NCBI GenBank assembly: GCA_035513135.1 | Contig: DATKCQ010000004.1 | Coordinates: 1-55,269, forward strand | From: Thermohalobaculum sp035513135 | Lineage (GTDB): Bacteria; Pseudomonadota; Alphaproteobacteria; Rhodobacterales; Rhodobacteraceae | Direction: 5' to 3' | DNA: 55,269 bases | Shown: positions 26,594 to 35,019 of the stretch, in pieces | How the letters are laid out: every line of letters begins with the position of its first letter | How positions within the stretch are numbered: position 1 is the first letter of the stretch | Notes under the pieces: generated by a model | The model's database searches: none | The model's input: the letters and a program-made list of their open reading frames with translations, nothing else | What the model was told of the DNA's origin: nothing | Made by a program: the position numbers and the translations under genes

Positions 26594-29500
26594 CTACTCC
26601 GCCGCGACGCGGCCCTCGCTGGGGCGGGGCGGGAGGGGGTGGTCGGGGCCTGGCTGCTCGGGCCGGGCGAGGGCGCGGATGTCATCGAGGATCAGGTAGA
26701 GGCAGGGGATCAGGAACAAGACGACGCTGGTGGCGAAGACGATGCCGTAGCCGAGCGACACCGCCATCGGGATCAGGAACTGCGCCTGGCGCGAGGTCTC
26801 GAAGATCATCGGCGCCAGGCCGCAGAACGTGGTCATGGTGGTCAGCAGGATCGGCCGGAAGCGGCGGATGCCCGCGCGCCAGATCGCCTCGGCGGGCGCG
26901 ACTCCGGTGGCCCGCGCCTTGTTGGCGTAGTCGATCATCACCAGCGCTGCGTTGATCACCACGCCGCCCAGCGCGATGATGCCGAACACCGAGATCACCG
27001 ACAGCGACATCCCCATGATCAGGTGCCCCAGCACCGCCCCGGCAAAGCCGAAGGGAATCGCCGTCATGACGATGGCCGGCTGCCAGTACGAGCGGAACGG
27101 GATCGCCAGCAGGGCGTAGATGATCAGCAGCGCCAACGGGATCGAAAAGGTGAAGAAGCTGTCCATGGTGTCGCGCTGCGCCGCCTGCCGGCCCTCCAGA
27201 GAATAGCCGAGGCCCGGATGGTCCTGGCGGAGCTGGGGCAGCACCTCGCCGGTCACCGAGGCGATCACCTTCGCCGTCTCCTCGGGCGGATCGACGTTGG
27301 CGGTCACGGTGATGACGCGCCTGCCCTCCTCGCGCCGGATCGCCGCCTCCGCGCGGCCGCGCTCGACGGTGGCCACCTCGAACAGCGGCACCTCGCCGCC
27401 GTCCGGGGTGCGGATCAGCAGGGTCTCGACGGTCGCCTCGCTGCGCCGCTCGGATTCGGGCAGGCGGACGCGCACGGTGACCTCGTTGCGGCCGTCCTGC
27501 TGGGCCAGCGCCTCGGCGCCGAGGAAGGCGGCGCGGACCTGGGCCGCGACCACCTCGGAGGTCAGGCCGAGGCTGCGGCCCGCCTCGGTCAGCCGGAAGG
27601 CGAGCTCGGCCTTGCCCGGCGTGAAGCCGTCCTCCGGGTCGCGCACCGAGGCGAAGTCGCCGAGCCGCTGCGCCAGCTCGCGCGCCGCGCGGGCCAGCAC
27701 CCCGACATCGGCGTGGGACAGCCGGATCTCGATGCCCGAGCCGCCGCCCGGACCGCCGAAGGCGAAGTCGAAGCGCACCGAGCGCGCCTCGGGCAGGCTG
27801 CCGAGCTCGGCGCGCCAGGCCTGTGCGAACGCCTCGGTGGCCAGCGGGCGTGTCTCGGGCGGGCGCAGGAAGGCCGCGACCTCGACCCGGGCGCCGTCGA
27901 CCAGCGCGTAGATGCCCTCGCCGAGCCGGTCGCCGCCGTTCGCGGCGATCACCCGCTCGGCGGCGGCGATGACCCGGTCGCGCACGGCGAGCTTTGCCGC
28001 GAGCGGCGCGCCCACGGGCATGGTCACCACCGCCTCGGCATAGTCGCGCGGCACCTCGGGGAACAGCCCCCAGCCCATCCGCCCGGTCAGCGGCCAGGCC
28101 GAGGTGACGGCGAGGATCGCGATCATCAGCGCGACCGTGACATAGCGCCAGTCCATCGCCACCCGCAGCAGCGGCCCGTAGAGCCGGTGGATCACCCAGG
28201 CGAGACCGCGGGAGAACGCCTGCTGAATGCGGATCGGCAGGCTCGGGCGCTGCATCGGGTCGCGCCGCTTCACGCCCGCCAGGTGGGCCGGCAGGATGTA
28301 GAGCGCCTCGATCCAGCTCAGGATGAAGGCGGCCGAGACCACCATCGGAATCACCACCCAGAACTTGCCGAAGGTGCCCGGCACCAGTGCCAGCGGCACG
28401 AATGCGACGATGTTGGTGAGGATCGAGAAGCTGAGCGGCACGGCGATGTCGCGCGCCCCCTGGATCGCCGCGTCGATCCGGCTCATGCCGCGCTCGAGAT
28501 ACTCGTAAATGTTCTCGCCCGCCACGATGGCGTCGTCCACCACGATGCCGAGCGCCAGGATGAAGGCGAACATCGAGACCATGTTGATCGAGGCGCCGAA
28601 GGCCGGCAGGAACAGCAGCGTGCCGAGGAACGCCGTCGGGATGCCCGCCGCCACCCAGAAGGCCAGCTTGTACTCGAGGAACAGGCTGAGGATCAGCAGC
28701 ACCAGGCACAGCCCGATGAAGCCGTTCTTGAGCAGCAGGTTCATGCGGTCGCGGTAGTAGGTCGAGCGGTCGTTCAGCGTGACCACGTCGATCGCCTCGG
28801 GCAGCGTCGACATGGCCAGCGGCACGGCGCCCTTGACCGCGTCCGAGACGGTGATCGGCGTCTCGTCGCCCACCCGGTAGACGTTGATTCGGATCGACGG
28901 CTTGCGGTTGAAGCTGGAGACCAGGTCGCCATCGGCGAAGCCCTCGCGCACCTCGGCGATGTCGCCCAACCGGACCACGGTGCCGCGCCGGTCGCTGACC
29001 ACGGGGATCGTGGCGAACTCGCGCGCCGCCCCGCGCCGGTCGTCGAGGCGGATCAGCACGTCGCCGCTGGGCGACTCGACGGTGCCGCCGCCACGTTCGA
29101 TGGCGGCCGCGCGGACGCTGGCGGCGACCTCGCGCAGTGTCAGGCCGTGGGCGCGCAGCGCCGCCTGCCCGATCTCCACGTGGATCTCGAGCGCGGGCGT
29201 GCCCGAGAGGTCGACCTGGCTGATGCCGTCATGCTGCAGCAGCACGCTGCGCACATGCTCGGCGGCCATGCGCAGCGAGCGCTGGTCGACGTCGCCGAAG
29301 ACGTGCAGCTCGACCACCTCGCGGCGCCGGGCATCGAGCGTGATGCGTGGCCGCTCGGCCTCGTCGGGGAAGGTGGTGATGCGTGCCACCGCCTGCTGGA
29401 TGTTGTTGTAGACGAGCTGCCGGTCCTCGTCGGGCGAGAGCTCGGCGACGATCCGGGCCGAGCCCTCGCCGGCCGTGGCGGTGAGCTTGTCGATGCCCTC

Positions 29501-29743
29501 GATCGGGCGCATCTCCTCCTCGATGGCGAGGATGATCGACTGCTCGACCTCCTCGGGCGCGGCGCCGGGCAGTGCCACGGAGACGGTGACGGTGTCCAGC
29601 TCGTAGCTCGGGAACAGCTCCTGCCTGATCTGGCTGGTCATGAAGACGCCGCCGAGGATCAGCACCAGCATGAGCAGGTTCGCCGCCACCGAGTGCCGCG
29701 CCATCCAGTCGATCGGCCCGGCGGAGCGCAGCCGCGGGCTCAT
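26594..29743 (-). CDS. RND efflux transporter permease
   Basis: RND pumps export drugs, lipids or metals with the proton gradient, as trimers spanning to an outer-membrane channel. The 1049-residue product has the two-fold RND layout: N-terminal helix (HSVAANLLMLVLILGGV), porter domain, then helices with GIVVDDAIVAGENI (the helix 4 proton relay Asp pair), and a repeated half ending with SLGYGIVFATSVVLFLIPCLYLIL. It resembles HAE-1 and related hydrophobe/lipid exporters more than heavy-metal CusA, because the metal Met cluster is absent. It overlaps the periplasmic adaptor gene by four bases. No TolC-like gene is in the window. Confidence 0.93.
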   Translation of the reverse strand: MSPRLRSAGPIDWMARHSVAANLLMLVLILGGVFMTSQIRQELFPSYELDTVTVSVALPGAAPEEVEQSIILAIEEEMRPIEGIDKLTATAGEGSARIVAELSPDEDRQLVYNNIQQAVARITTFPDEAERPRITLDARRREVVELHVFGDVDQRSLRMAAEHVRSVLLQHDGISQVDLSGTPALEIHVEIGQAALRAHGLTLREVAASVRAAAIERGGGTVESPSGDVLIRLDDRRGAAREFATIPVVSDRRGTVVRLGDIAEVREGFADGDLVSSFNRKPSIRINVYRVGDETPITVSDAVKGAVPLAMSTLPEAIDVVTLNDRSTYYRDRMNLLLKNGFIGLCLVLLILSLFLEYKLAFWVAAGIPTAFLGTLLFLPAFGASINMVSMFAFILALGIVVDDAIVAGENIYEYLERGMSRIDAAIQGARDIAVPLSFSILTNIVAFVPLALVPGTFGKFWVVIPMVVSAAFILSWIEALYILPAHLAGVKRRDPMQRPSLPIRIQQAFSRGLAWVIHRLYGPLLRVAMDWRYVTVALMIAILAVTSAWPLTGRMGWGLFPEVPRDYAEAVVTMPVGAPLAAKLAVRDRVIAAAERVIAANGGDRLGEGIYALVDGARVEVAAFLRPPETRPLATEAFAQAWRAELGSLPEARSVRFDFAFGGPGGGSGIEIRLSHADVGVLARAARELAQRLGDFASVRDPEDGFTPGKAELAFRLTEAGRSLGLTSEVVAAQVRAAFLGAEALAQQDGRNEVTVRVRLPESERRSEATVETLLIRTPDGGEVPLFEVATVERGRAEAAIRREEGRRVITVTANVDPPEETAKVIASVTGEVLPQLRQDHPGLGYSLEGRQAAQRDTMDSFFTFSIPLALLIIYALLAIPFRSYWQPAIVMTAIPFGFAGAVLGHLIMGMSLSVISVFGIIALGGVVINAALVMIDYANKARATGVAPAEAIWRAGIRRFRPILLTTMTTFCGLAPMIFETSRQAQFLIPMAVSLGYGIVFATSVVLFLIPCLYLILDDIRALARPEQPGPDHPLPPRPSEGRVAAE

Positions 29744-30999
29744 CCGCCCGCCTCCCCGGCGTCACCGTCGGAGTCGTTGGCGTCTTCGGTGAGGCGTACC
29801 TGCATGCCCGGCGCGACCACGGCGAGGGGCGTGGTGACCACCCGCTCGCCGGCGGCAAGACCGTCGCTGACCAGCACCGCACCGGCGCCGCGCCAGGCCA
29901 CGGTGACCTCGCGGACCGCGAGCCGGTTGTCGGGCGTCACCATCCAGACCGTGTCGCCCTCGCGCAGATGCGCGCGGTCTAGTCGCACGGCGTTCTCGAC
30001 CGCCCGGCCCTCGGTGATGGCACGGACATAGCTGCCGAGCAGAAGCGGCGGCTTGCCCCGGTTCTCCGGCGCGCGCGCCAGCGGGTCGTCGACGGCGACG
30101 ATCAGCTCGGCCATGCGCCCCGCCCCGGTGAGGCGGGCCGCGACGCGCTCGATGGAGCCTTCGCGCAGGCCGCCCTCGGGCCAGACGCCCGGCTGGGTCA
30201 GCCGCACCGTCTGACCGGCGCGCGGGTCGAGCCAGTCGAGCGCCGAGGGCGGCACGGCCACGACCACGTGGAACCGGTCGGCCGGCACCAGGGTGGCTGC
30301 CGCCGCACCGGCGCTCAGCATGCTGCCGAGCGCCACCTCCTCCTCGATCACCATGGCGTCGAAGGGCGCGCGCAACACGGTGCGCGAGAGGTTGACCGCA
30401 GCGCGCTCGCGCGCCGCCTCGGCGGCGGCCAGCTCGGCCTCGAGCTGCTCCATCTGCGGCACGCGCAGGACCAGCTGGCGCTGCGTCTCGGTCAGGGTGC
30501 CGGGCAGCCGTTCGACGTCGCGGCGCGCCCGCTCGCGCTGGCCCTCCTCGATGGTGATGCGCGCCCGCACCTGGCGGATCAGCGCCTCGGCCTCGGCCAG
30601 CGCGAGGCGCAGGTCGCGTTCGTCGAGGCGGATCAGCTCCTCCCCAGCGCGCACGATGCCACCCTGGGCGAGGCGCTCGTTGACCCAGACCACGGCGCCG
30701 CCGATCTCGGGGCGCAGCACCAGGGTGCGAGCGGCGGCCACCTCGCCCCAGGCCTCGATTATGGGGCCGCGGCTCGCCGGGCTGACCGCGACCGTCTCGA
30801 CCAGCCGGGGCACGCGCGGCTGGGACGTGCGCTCGGCAACCGGTGCGCTCTGCTGCAGCCGCCAGACGACGACGGCGGCCACGGCGAGGATGACCAGCGG
30901 CAGCACGGCCTTCAGAATCAGCGCCAGCACCCGCCGCCAGCGCGGCACGCGGTGCGTGCGCTGCTCGGGCAGGAGCTTCAGCTCCTCGACTGGCCTCAT
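29740..30999 (-). CDS. RND efflux periplasmic adaptor (membrane fusion protein)
   Basis: The 419-residue protein has one N-terminal anchor helix (about residues 28-46, ALILKAVLPLVILAVAAVVVW in outline), a lipoyl half-motif RPEIGGAVVWVNERLAQGG IVRAGEELIRLDERD (in parts), a coiled-coil hairpin LAEAEALIRQVRARI to MEQLEAELAAAEAARERAAVNL, the second lipoyl half LSRTVLRAPFDAMVIEEEVALGS (in parts), and a beta-barrel domain. This is the standard HlyD/AcrA layout. The ATG at 30999 is the best start although the ribosome site is weak. It is first in the adaptor-permease pair. Confidence 0.92.
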   Translation of the reverse strand: MRPVEELKLLPEQRTHRVPRWRRVLALILKAVLPLVILAVAAVVVWRLQQSAPVAERTSQPRVPRLVETVAVSPASRGPIIEAWGEVAAARTLVLRPEIGGAVVWVNERLAQGGIVRAGEELIRLDERDLRLALAEAEALIRQVRARITIEEGQRERARRDVERLPGTLTETQRQLVLRVPQMEQLEAELAAAEAARERAAVNLSRTVLRAPFDAMVIEEEVALGSMLSAGAAAATLVPADRFHVVVAVPPSALDWLDPRAGQTVRLTQPGVWPEGGLREGSIERVAARLTGAGRMAELIVAVDDPLARAPENRGKPPLLLGSYVRAITEGRAVENAVRLDRAHLREGDTVWMVTPDNRLAVREVTVAWRGAGAVLVSDGLAAGERVVTTPLAVVAPGMQVRLTEDANDSDGDAGEAGG

Positions 31000-31161
31000 C
31001 TGGGCGGTCAACGCACGATCACCTCTCCCTCGCCCTGCCGCGGCGCGCCTCGGCCCGGAGTCCTGCACGCCCCAGGGTTTCGGGCCGAAGACGCACGTTA
31101 TATAACGCAATCGCGGCAATTTCCCGTTTCTTGTGCGGGACCTCACCGCGCAGCACCCGGC

Positions 31162-31205
31162 GGGAGGCCAGCAGGAGGCCAGCAGGAGGCCAGCAGGAGG
31201 CCACG
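31162..31205 (+). repeat. Four tandem 11-bp units carrying Shine-Dalgarno sequence
   Basis: Units GGGAGGCCAGC, AGGAGGCCAGC, AGGAGGCCAGC and AGGAGGCCACG lie head to tail just before the yacG ATG. Each contains an AGGAGG-like ribosome site; only the last is at functional distance (8 bases). Confidence 0.9.
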
Positions 31206-31208
31206 AGA

Positions 31209-31427
31209 ATGTCCCGAAATGCCGACCCGAAGCGCACGCCGCAACGCCCCTGCCCGATCTGCGGCAAGCCGTCCGAGGCGTCCTGGCGGCCGTTCTGCTC
31301 GAAGCGTTGCGCCGACATTGACCTTGGCCGCTGGCTGGGCGAGCGCTATGCGATCCCCGGCGAGCCCGGCGAGTCCGGCGAGCCCACCGCGGCGCCGGGC
31401 CGCTCCGACGCGGAGGAGTCCGACTGA
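31209..31427 (+). CDS. yacG: DNA gyrase inhibitor YacG
   Basis: YacG is a small zinc protein that binds GyrB and blocks DNA binding. The 72-residue product has the four zinc Cys in CPICGK and FCSKRC, then ADIDLGRWLGERYAIPG, all conserved. MSRNADPK is the start since GGAGG from the last tandem unit lies 8 bases upstream. In related genomes it directly follows the ribonuclease gene; here the RND pair and about 4.8 kb separate them. It is divergent from the adaptor gene. Confidence 0.94.
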   Translation: MSRNADPKRTPQRPCPICGKPSEASWRPFCSKRCADIDLGRWLGERYAIPGEPGESGEPTAAPGRSDAEESD

Positions 31428-31523
31428 TAGCCCGCGCCAGTGGGTCCGGCACGGGCAGCCCCGGCCGACCTGCGCAGACTGAGCAGGGGCACGTCGCCCG
31501 ACCCGGTGCGAAGGAGACGCGCG

Positions 31524-31961
31524 TCAGCTCGCTTCTTCGCGGGCCAGGGTGGTGTTGGCGGTGCCCGTATGGCCCGGCAGCCGCGACTCGACCGCCAGCA
31601 CGCGGCGCAGCGCCCTGAGGGCGCCGTAGAAGTTGTCCCGGCCCAGCAGCTCGGCGGCGGCGTCGAGATGCTCGCTGGCCTCGGCGTCGCGCAGCGCCGC
31701 GCGAAGCTCGGCGATGCGGCGGCCGATCTCGCCAACCGCGGCGTCGGCTTCGGTCTCGCCCGCCACGACGCGCTGCACCAGGTAGCAAACGCGCTTCGCG
31801 GGCGTGTCCACCTCGCCCGGGCGGATCGCGTCGCGCAGACGCAGCACATGCACGTTCGGGGTCTTGATGATCAGCCGCGTGTTGCGGCTGCCGTTCTGCA
31901 TGACCACCCCGTTGATCAGGATCTCCTCATGGGCGCGCAGCTTCAGAACCAGGCCGGCCAT
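31524..31961 (-). CDS. flbT: Flagellar biosynthesis repressor FlbT
   Basis: FlbT binds the flagellin mRNA leader and promotes its decay, tying flagellin output to assembly in alphaproteobacteria. The 145-residue product MAGLVLKLRAHEEILING, VVMQNGSRNTRLIIKTPN and VCYLVQRVVAGE fit the family. Normally flaF lies next to it; no flaF or flagellin is visible here, although a short open frame ends three bases upstream. It may be a stand-alone copy with the rest of the flagellar genes elsewhere, or a remnant in a non-motile strain. Confidence 0.88.
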   Translation of the reverse strand: MAGLVLKLRAHEEILINGVVMQNGSRNTRLIIKTPNVHVLRLRDAIRPGEVDTPAKRVCYLVQRVVAGETEADAAVGEIGRRIAELRAALRDAEASEHLDAAAELLGRDNFYGALRALRRVLAVESRLPGHTGTANTTLAREEAS

Positions 31962-32626
31962 GGCTCAGGCCCCGCCCGGTGCCGACCGCGCGCGCCCGCC
32001 GGCCGCGGCCTTCGCCCGGATGGCGCGCCGCGCCGCGACACGCCGGCTCGGGCCGGGCAGGGAGGCGCCCATGCTGCGCTTTCCGGTGACATTGCATTCA
32101 GTCATGCGACCATTCCGCTCGGCGCACAACGCGGGTTGCGCGGCGTTCATTTGCTCCCGAAGGCTCGGGATCGGACGGCCCGCAGCCAGCAGCGCCGGCC
32201 GGGGAAAGGGTCTTCTGACGTCCAGCCCGCCGCGTTCTGCGAGGGAGGCCGGGATCCTCCGGCCACGGGCAATCAAACACGCAAATGCCTAAGTTGCGGT
32301 AAAGCGCCCCCGTAAAGGCGGTCTCGAAACGGCCCGGCCGAATCAAGAAAGCGGCGCGCGCAATGATCGTGGGTTCACCCGGCCGGTCGCAACACGCTGA
32401 ATACGGGGCGAGTGGACCAGGGCGGGAATATGCAAAGCTCTCGGGCGCGTCGCTCCCGATCAGCTGGCCCCGCGCATCCCGATCATCCGCCGGGCCCCGG
32501 CCCGTCGGCGCAACTCGAACAGGAATTGCGTGATGATCCCGGCGGCCGCGTGGCGGCCGAGACGTCGCGCCGGCAGTCTTGATGGCCGGGCAGCCGGGCC
32601 TTGCCGGCCAACGGCCGGCTCGCCCG
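31962..32626. other. 665-bp stretch without a recognisable gene
   Basis: No coding frame here has a family match I recognise. A 46-codon Arg-rich frame (31965-32105, reverse) ends three bases before the flbT start, but it has no detectable domain. GC content is uneven, with a somewhat AT-richer patch near 32270-32420. No tRNA, riboswitch or strong hairpin was seen. Confidence 0.55.
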
Positions 32627-33889
32627 CTACTGCGCCATGCTGGCTTCGGCGCGACGCAGGGGCTCGCCGTCCGGGCCGGCAGGGATGGCCGCGGCGCTGG
32701 CCGCGGGCATGTGGCCCGTGATGTCCTCAGCCCGGAGCGACAGGTTCTTCAGCACCGCGGCCGAGCTGCCCACCGGCCCGTAGGGCGCGCCGTTGACCAG
32801 CACGTAAAGCGCCCCCGCGTTTCCGGCGCGCAGCAGCGGCGTACCGACCCGGCCGGGCACCTCGTACTGCCCTCCCGGCGGCAGGGTGCCCTCGAAGATC
32901 ACCGCCTCGCCGTCGCGCACGCGGATCCAGGCCTCGGCGGTGGCGTGCAGGACCACCCTGGGCGGGGCCGGCGGCAGCGCGGCGGCCAGCAGCGGCTCGG
33001 CGAGCTCCGCCTCCTCGGGCGACAGCGTGATCCGCATTCCGCCGTTCGGCCCGTCCGGGCTGCGCGAGCCCGACAGGCCGCCCCCGCCGGCCGAGGGTTC
33101 CGCGGCGCGCTCGGCAGCCGCGGCGCGGGCCGGGGCGAACAGGCCCGAGGTCGCCGGGTCGATGGCCGAGATCGGCCCGTCGCGCGCCGGCAGCACCGGC
33201 GGCGGCAGCTCGGCCGGCGCGGCGGCCAGCAGTACTCCGTCCCCCTCGTAGGCGGCGGCATCGGGCCTGGCGGCCAGCGGCGCCTCGACTGGGGGCGGCG
33301 CGATCAGCGGCGCGTCGGCGACGATCTCGGGGCCCTGCGGCAGCGGTGCGAATCCGACCCGCTGGATGTCCTGCAGCAGCGCGTAGCCGCCATAGCCGAG
33401 CCCGGCGATCAGCCCGACCAGCGCCAGTGCGGAGGTCAGCGCGCCGAGGCTGACCCGCGCGCCCAGCCGCGCCGGCGCCGGGCGCACGGCGAACCGCGAG
33501 CGCGTCAGGTCGGCGCCGGACGCCGCGCCCGCCAGCATCGCCTGCCCCGCCGCGACCTGGCCCGCCGCAACTTGGCCCGCCGCGGCTTGGTACGAGGCCG
33601 GCCCGCCGAGCCCGGCCGTGGGGGAGCGGTAGCCGGATTCGGCGCAGAAGCGACGGTAGGTGTCGTCCGTGTCCATGCCCAGATAGCGCGCATAGGAGCG
33701 CACGTAGCCGGCCACCACGCTCATGTTGGGGAAGCCCTCGAGGTCACAATCCTCGATGGCGCGGAGCACCTTCACCTTGATGCGCAGGTCGAATTCGGCG
33801 TCGAGCAGAGTCTTGCCCAGCGACGCCCGCTGGCCACGCATCTCGTCGCCCAGCGTGACCGGGTAGTCGTCGTACCCCCGTAACCTCAT
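32627..33889 (-). CDS. RodZ-like cytoskeletal/HTH membrane protein
   Basis: RodZ-type proteins have an N-terminal cytoplasmic HTH that meets MreB, one membrane helix and a periplasmic tail. The 420-residue product fits: HTH_25-like LGDEMRGQRASLGKTLLDAE and LRAIEDCDLEGFPNMSVVAGYVRSYARYL (in parts, about 14-75), a helix around residues 145-165 (LTSALALVGLIAGLGYGGYAL), a Pro/Ala-rich linker, and a C-terminal DUF4115-like domain (AEAWIRVRDGEAVIFEGTL to PYGPVG). ATG 33889 has AGGAG 8 bases upstream; ATG 33913 is a possible alternative. Three 15-bp repeats encode an AAGQ-type stretch. Confidence 0.82.
   Translation of the reverse strand: MRLRGYDDYPVTLGDEMRGQRASLGKTLLDAEFDLRIKVKVLRAIEDCDLEGFPNMSVVAGYVRSYARYLGMDTDDTYRRFCAESGYRSPTAGLGGPASYQAAAGQVAAGQVAAGQAMLAGAASGADLTRSRFAVRPAPARLGARVSLGALTSALALVGLIAGLGYGGYALLQDIQRVGFAPLPQGPEIVADAPLIAPPPVEAPLAARPDAAAYEGDGVLLAAAPAELPPPVLPARDGPISAIDPATSGLFAPARAAAAERAAEPSAGGGGLSGSRSPDGPNGGMRITLSPEEAELAEPLLAAALPPAPPRVVLHATAEAWIRVRDGEAVIFEGTLPPGGQYEVPGRVGTPLLRAGNAGALYVLVNGAPYGPVGSSAAVLKNLSLRAEDITGHMPAASAAAIPAGPDGEPLRRAEASMAQ
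33542..33586 (-). repeat. Three 15-bp in-frame repeats in the RodZ-like gene
   Basis: Units CTGCCCCGCCGCGAC, CTGGCCCGCCGCAAC and TTGGCCCGCCGCGGC encode repeats of a five-residue AAGQV-like unit in the linker before the membrane helix. The length is a multiple of three, so copy number could vary without breaking the frame. Confidence 0.75.
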
Positions 33890-34121
33890 CGGGGCTGCTC
33901 CTGCTCTTGCCATGACCCCTCACGCGGCGGGCATCTGGCGCGCCCGTCCGAACGGGCGGAGTATTGCAGACCGATTCACGGATATCAATGTCAACTCTGC
34001 AAGATCATGCCAGATTTCGGCCTGCGCCGACCCTTTTAAGCCCGATTCCTGACCAAAGGGTATCTAGGGCCTCGGCCAGGCTCTGCACGATCGGGGCGTC
34101 GTGCCCCGGCGAGAGGGTGAG

Positions 34122-34228
34122 CTAGGGCCGTTTCGGTGGTTATTGGATCACCCAAACGGCCCTAGCATGTTGAGTGACCGCGATTTCCGAGTCGCGACGT
34201 GTATCCTCTTCGCTTGAAATCGCTCTAG
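34122..34228. repeat. Dispersed CTAG-ended palindromic repeat, copy 3
   Basis: The best-preserved outer ends: begins CTAGGGCC and ends GCTCTAG. First hairpin arms CTAGGGCCGTTTCGG and CCAAACGGCCCTAG (one mismatch); second hairpin GCGATTTC/GAAATCGC is perfect. It lies alone in the 497-base spacer between the RodZ-like gene and the MarR gene. Confidence 0.9.
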
Positions 34229-34386
34229 CGCCGCCCGGTGCCGTCGCTGGCCGCGGTGGGCCGGCCCGGCATCCCGACATCCGGAGCGTTCGCGGGAGGT
34301 TGGGTGAGGAGGGGCTGGCGCTGGCGCTGTACCTGATAGCCGCGTACCTGATGGCCGCACCGGCCCGGCCGGGGCAGGGGTCTCGT

Positions 34387-34926
34387 TCAATAGACGTAGC
34401 GGACCTTTTCGGTCCAGTAGCGCTCGAGCGAGCGCAGGTCGGCGTTCATGCCCTCGAGCCCCTCGGCGCCGCGCAGCGCCTCGCTGGTTGTGAGGTCCTC
34501 GGCATGGCGGCGGAACAGCTCGGCGACGATGCGGTGGATCCCGAGGCCCTTCTCGGTCAGGCGCACCCGGACCGAGCGCCGATCGACGTCCGAGCGCTGG
34601 TGGTCGATGAACCCGCCGTCGACCAGCTTCTTCAGGTTGTAGGAGACGTTCGAGCCATGGTAGTAGCCGCGGCTCTTCAGCTCGCCCGCGGTCATCACCC
34701 TGTCGCCGATGTTGAAAAGGAGCAGCGCCTGCACGGCGTTGATCTCGATCTGGTCGATCCGGTCCAGCTCGTCCTTGATCACGTCGAGCAGCAGCCGGTG
34801 CAGCCGCTCGATCAGCGCCAGGCTCTCGATGTAGCCGGTACCGACGTCGTAGCCGGTGCCGACATCCTCACCAGCCTCGTCCTCGTAGACCTCGGCGAAA
34901 GCCGCATTGTCGCTCGTTCGGTTCAT
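34387..34926 (-). CDS. MarR-family regulator, LdtR-like
   Basis: The 179-residue product has the winged-helix core from about residue 55: ELKSRGYYHGSNVSYNLKKLVDGGFIDHQ and RSVRVRLTEKGLGIH (in parts). This resembles LdtR of Rhizobiales, which controls an L,D-transpeptidase and responds to small aromatic ligands; orthology is not proven. GGGAAGG precedes the ATG. The N-terminus contains a doubled DVGTGY segment coded by an 18-bp tandem repeat (34831-34866). Confidence 0.85.
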   Translation of the reverse strand: MNRTSDNAAFAEVYEDEAGEDVGTGYDVGTGYIESLALIERLHRLLLDVIKDELDRIDQIEINAVQALLLFNIGDRVMTAGELKSRGYYHGSNVSYNLKKLVDGGFIDHQRSDVDRRSVRVRLTEKGLGIHRIVAELFRRHAEDLTTSEALRGAEGLEGMNADLRSLERYWTEKVRYVY

Positions 34927-35019
34927 CGGCCTTCCCAAACTCCACGCCGGACCCGCTTGACCAAGTGTCCGCAAGGATGCGCAGAAAAAGGAAAGACACC
35001 GTTAATGGCGCCGGATCCC

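Noticed and set aside
26564..30031. 1155-codon open frame antisense to the RND permease
   Set aside because: It is the longest open frame in the window but lies opposite an unambiguous RND permease and translates to Arg/His/Asp-rich sequence without domains.
31162..31205. Considered as a CRISPR array
   Set aside because: The 11-bp units are contiguous with no spacers, and no cas gene is present.
31965..32105. 46-codon Arg-rich frame just before flbT, considered as a small regulator or flaF
   Set aside because: It lacks FlaF motifs and a ribosome site, so it is noted only as part of the gene-poor spacer.
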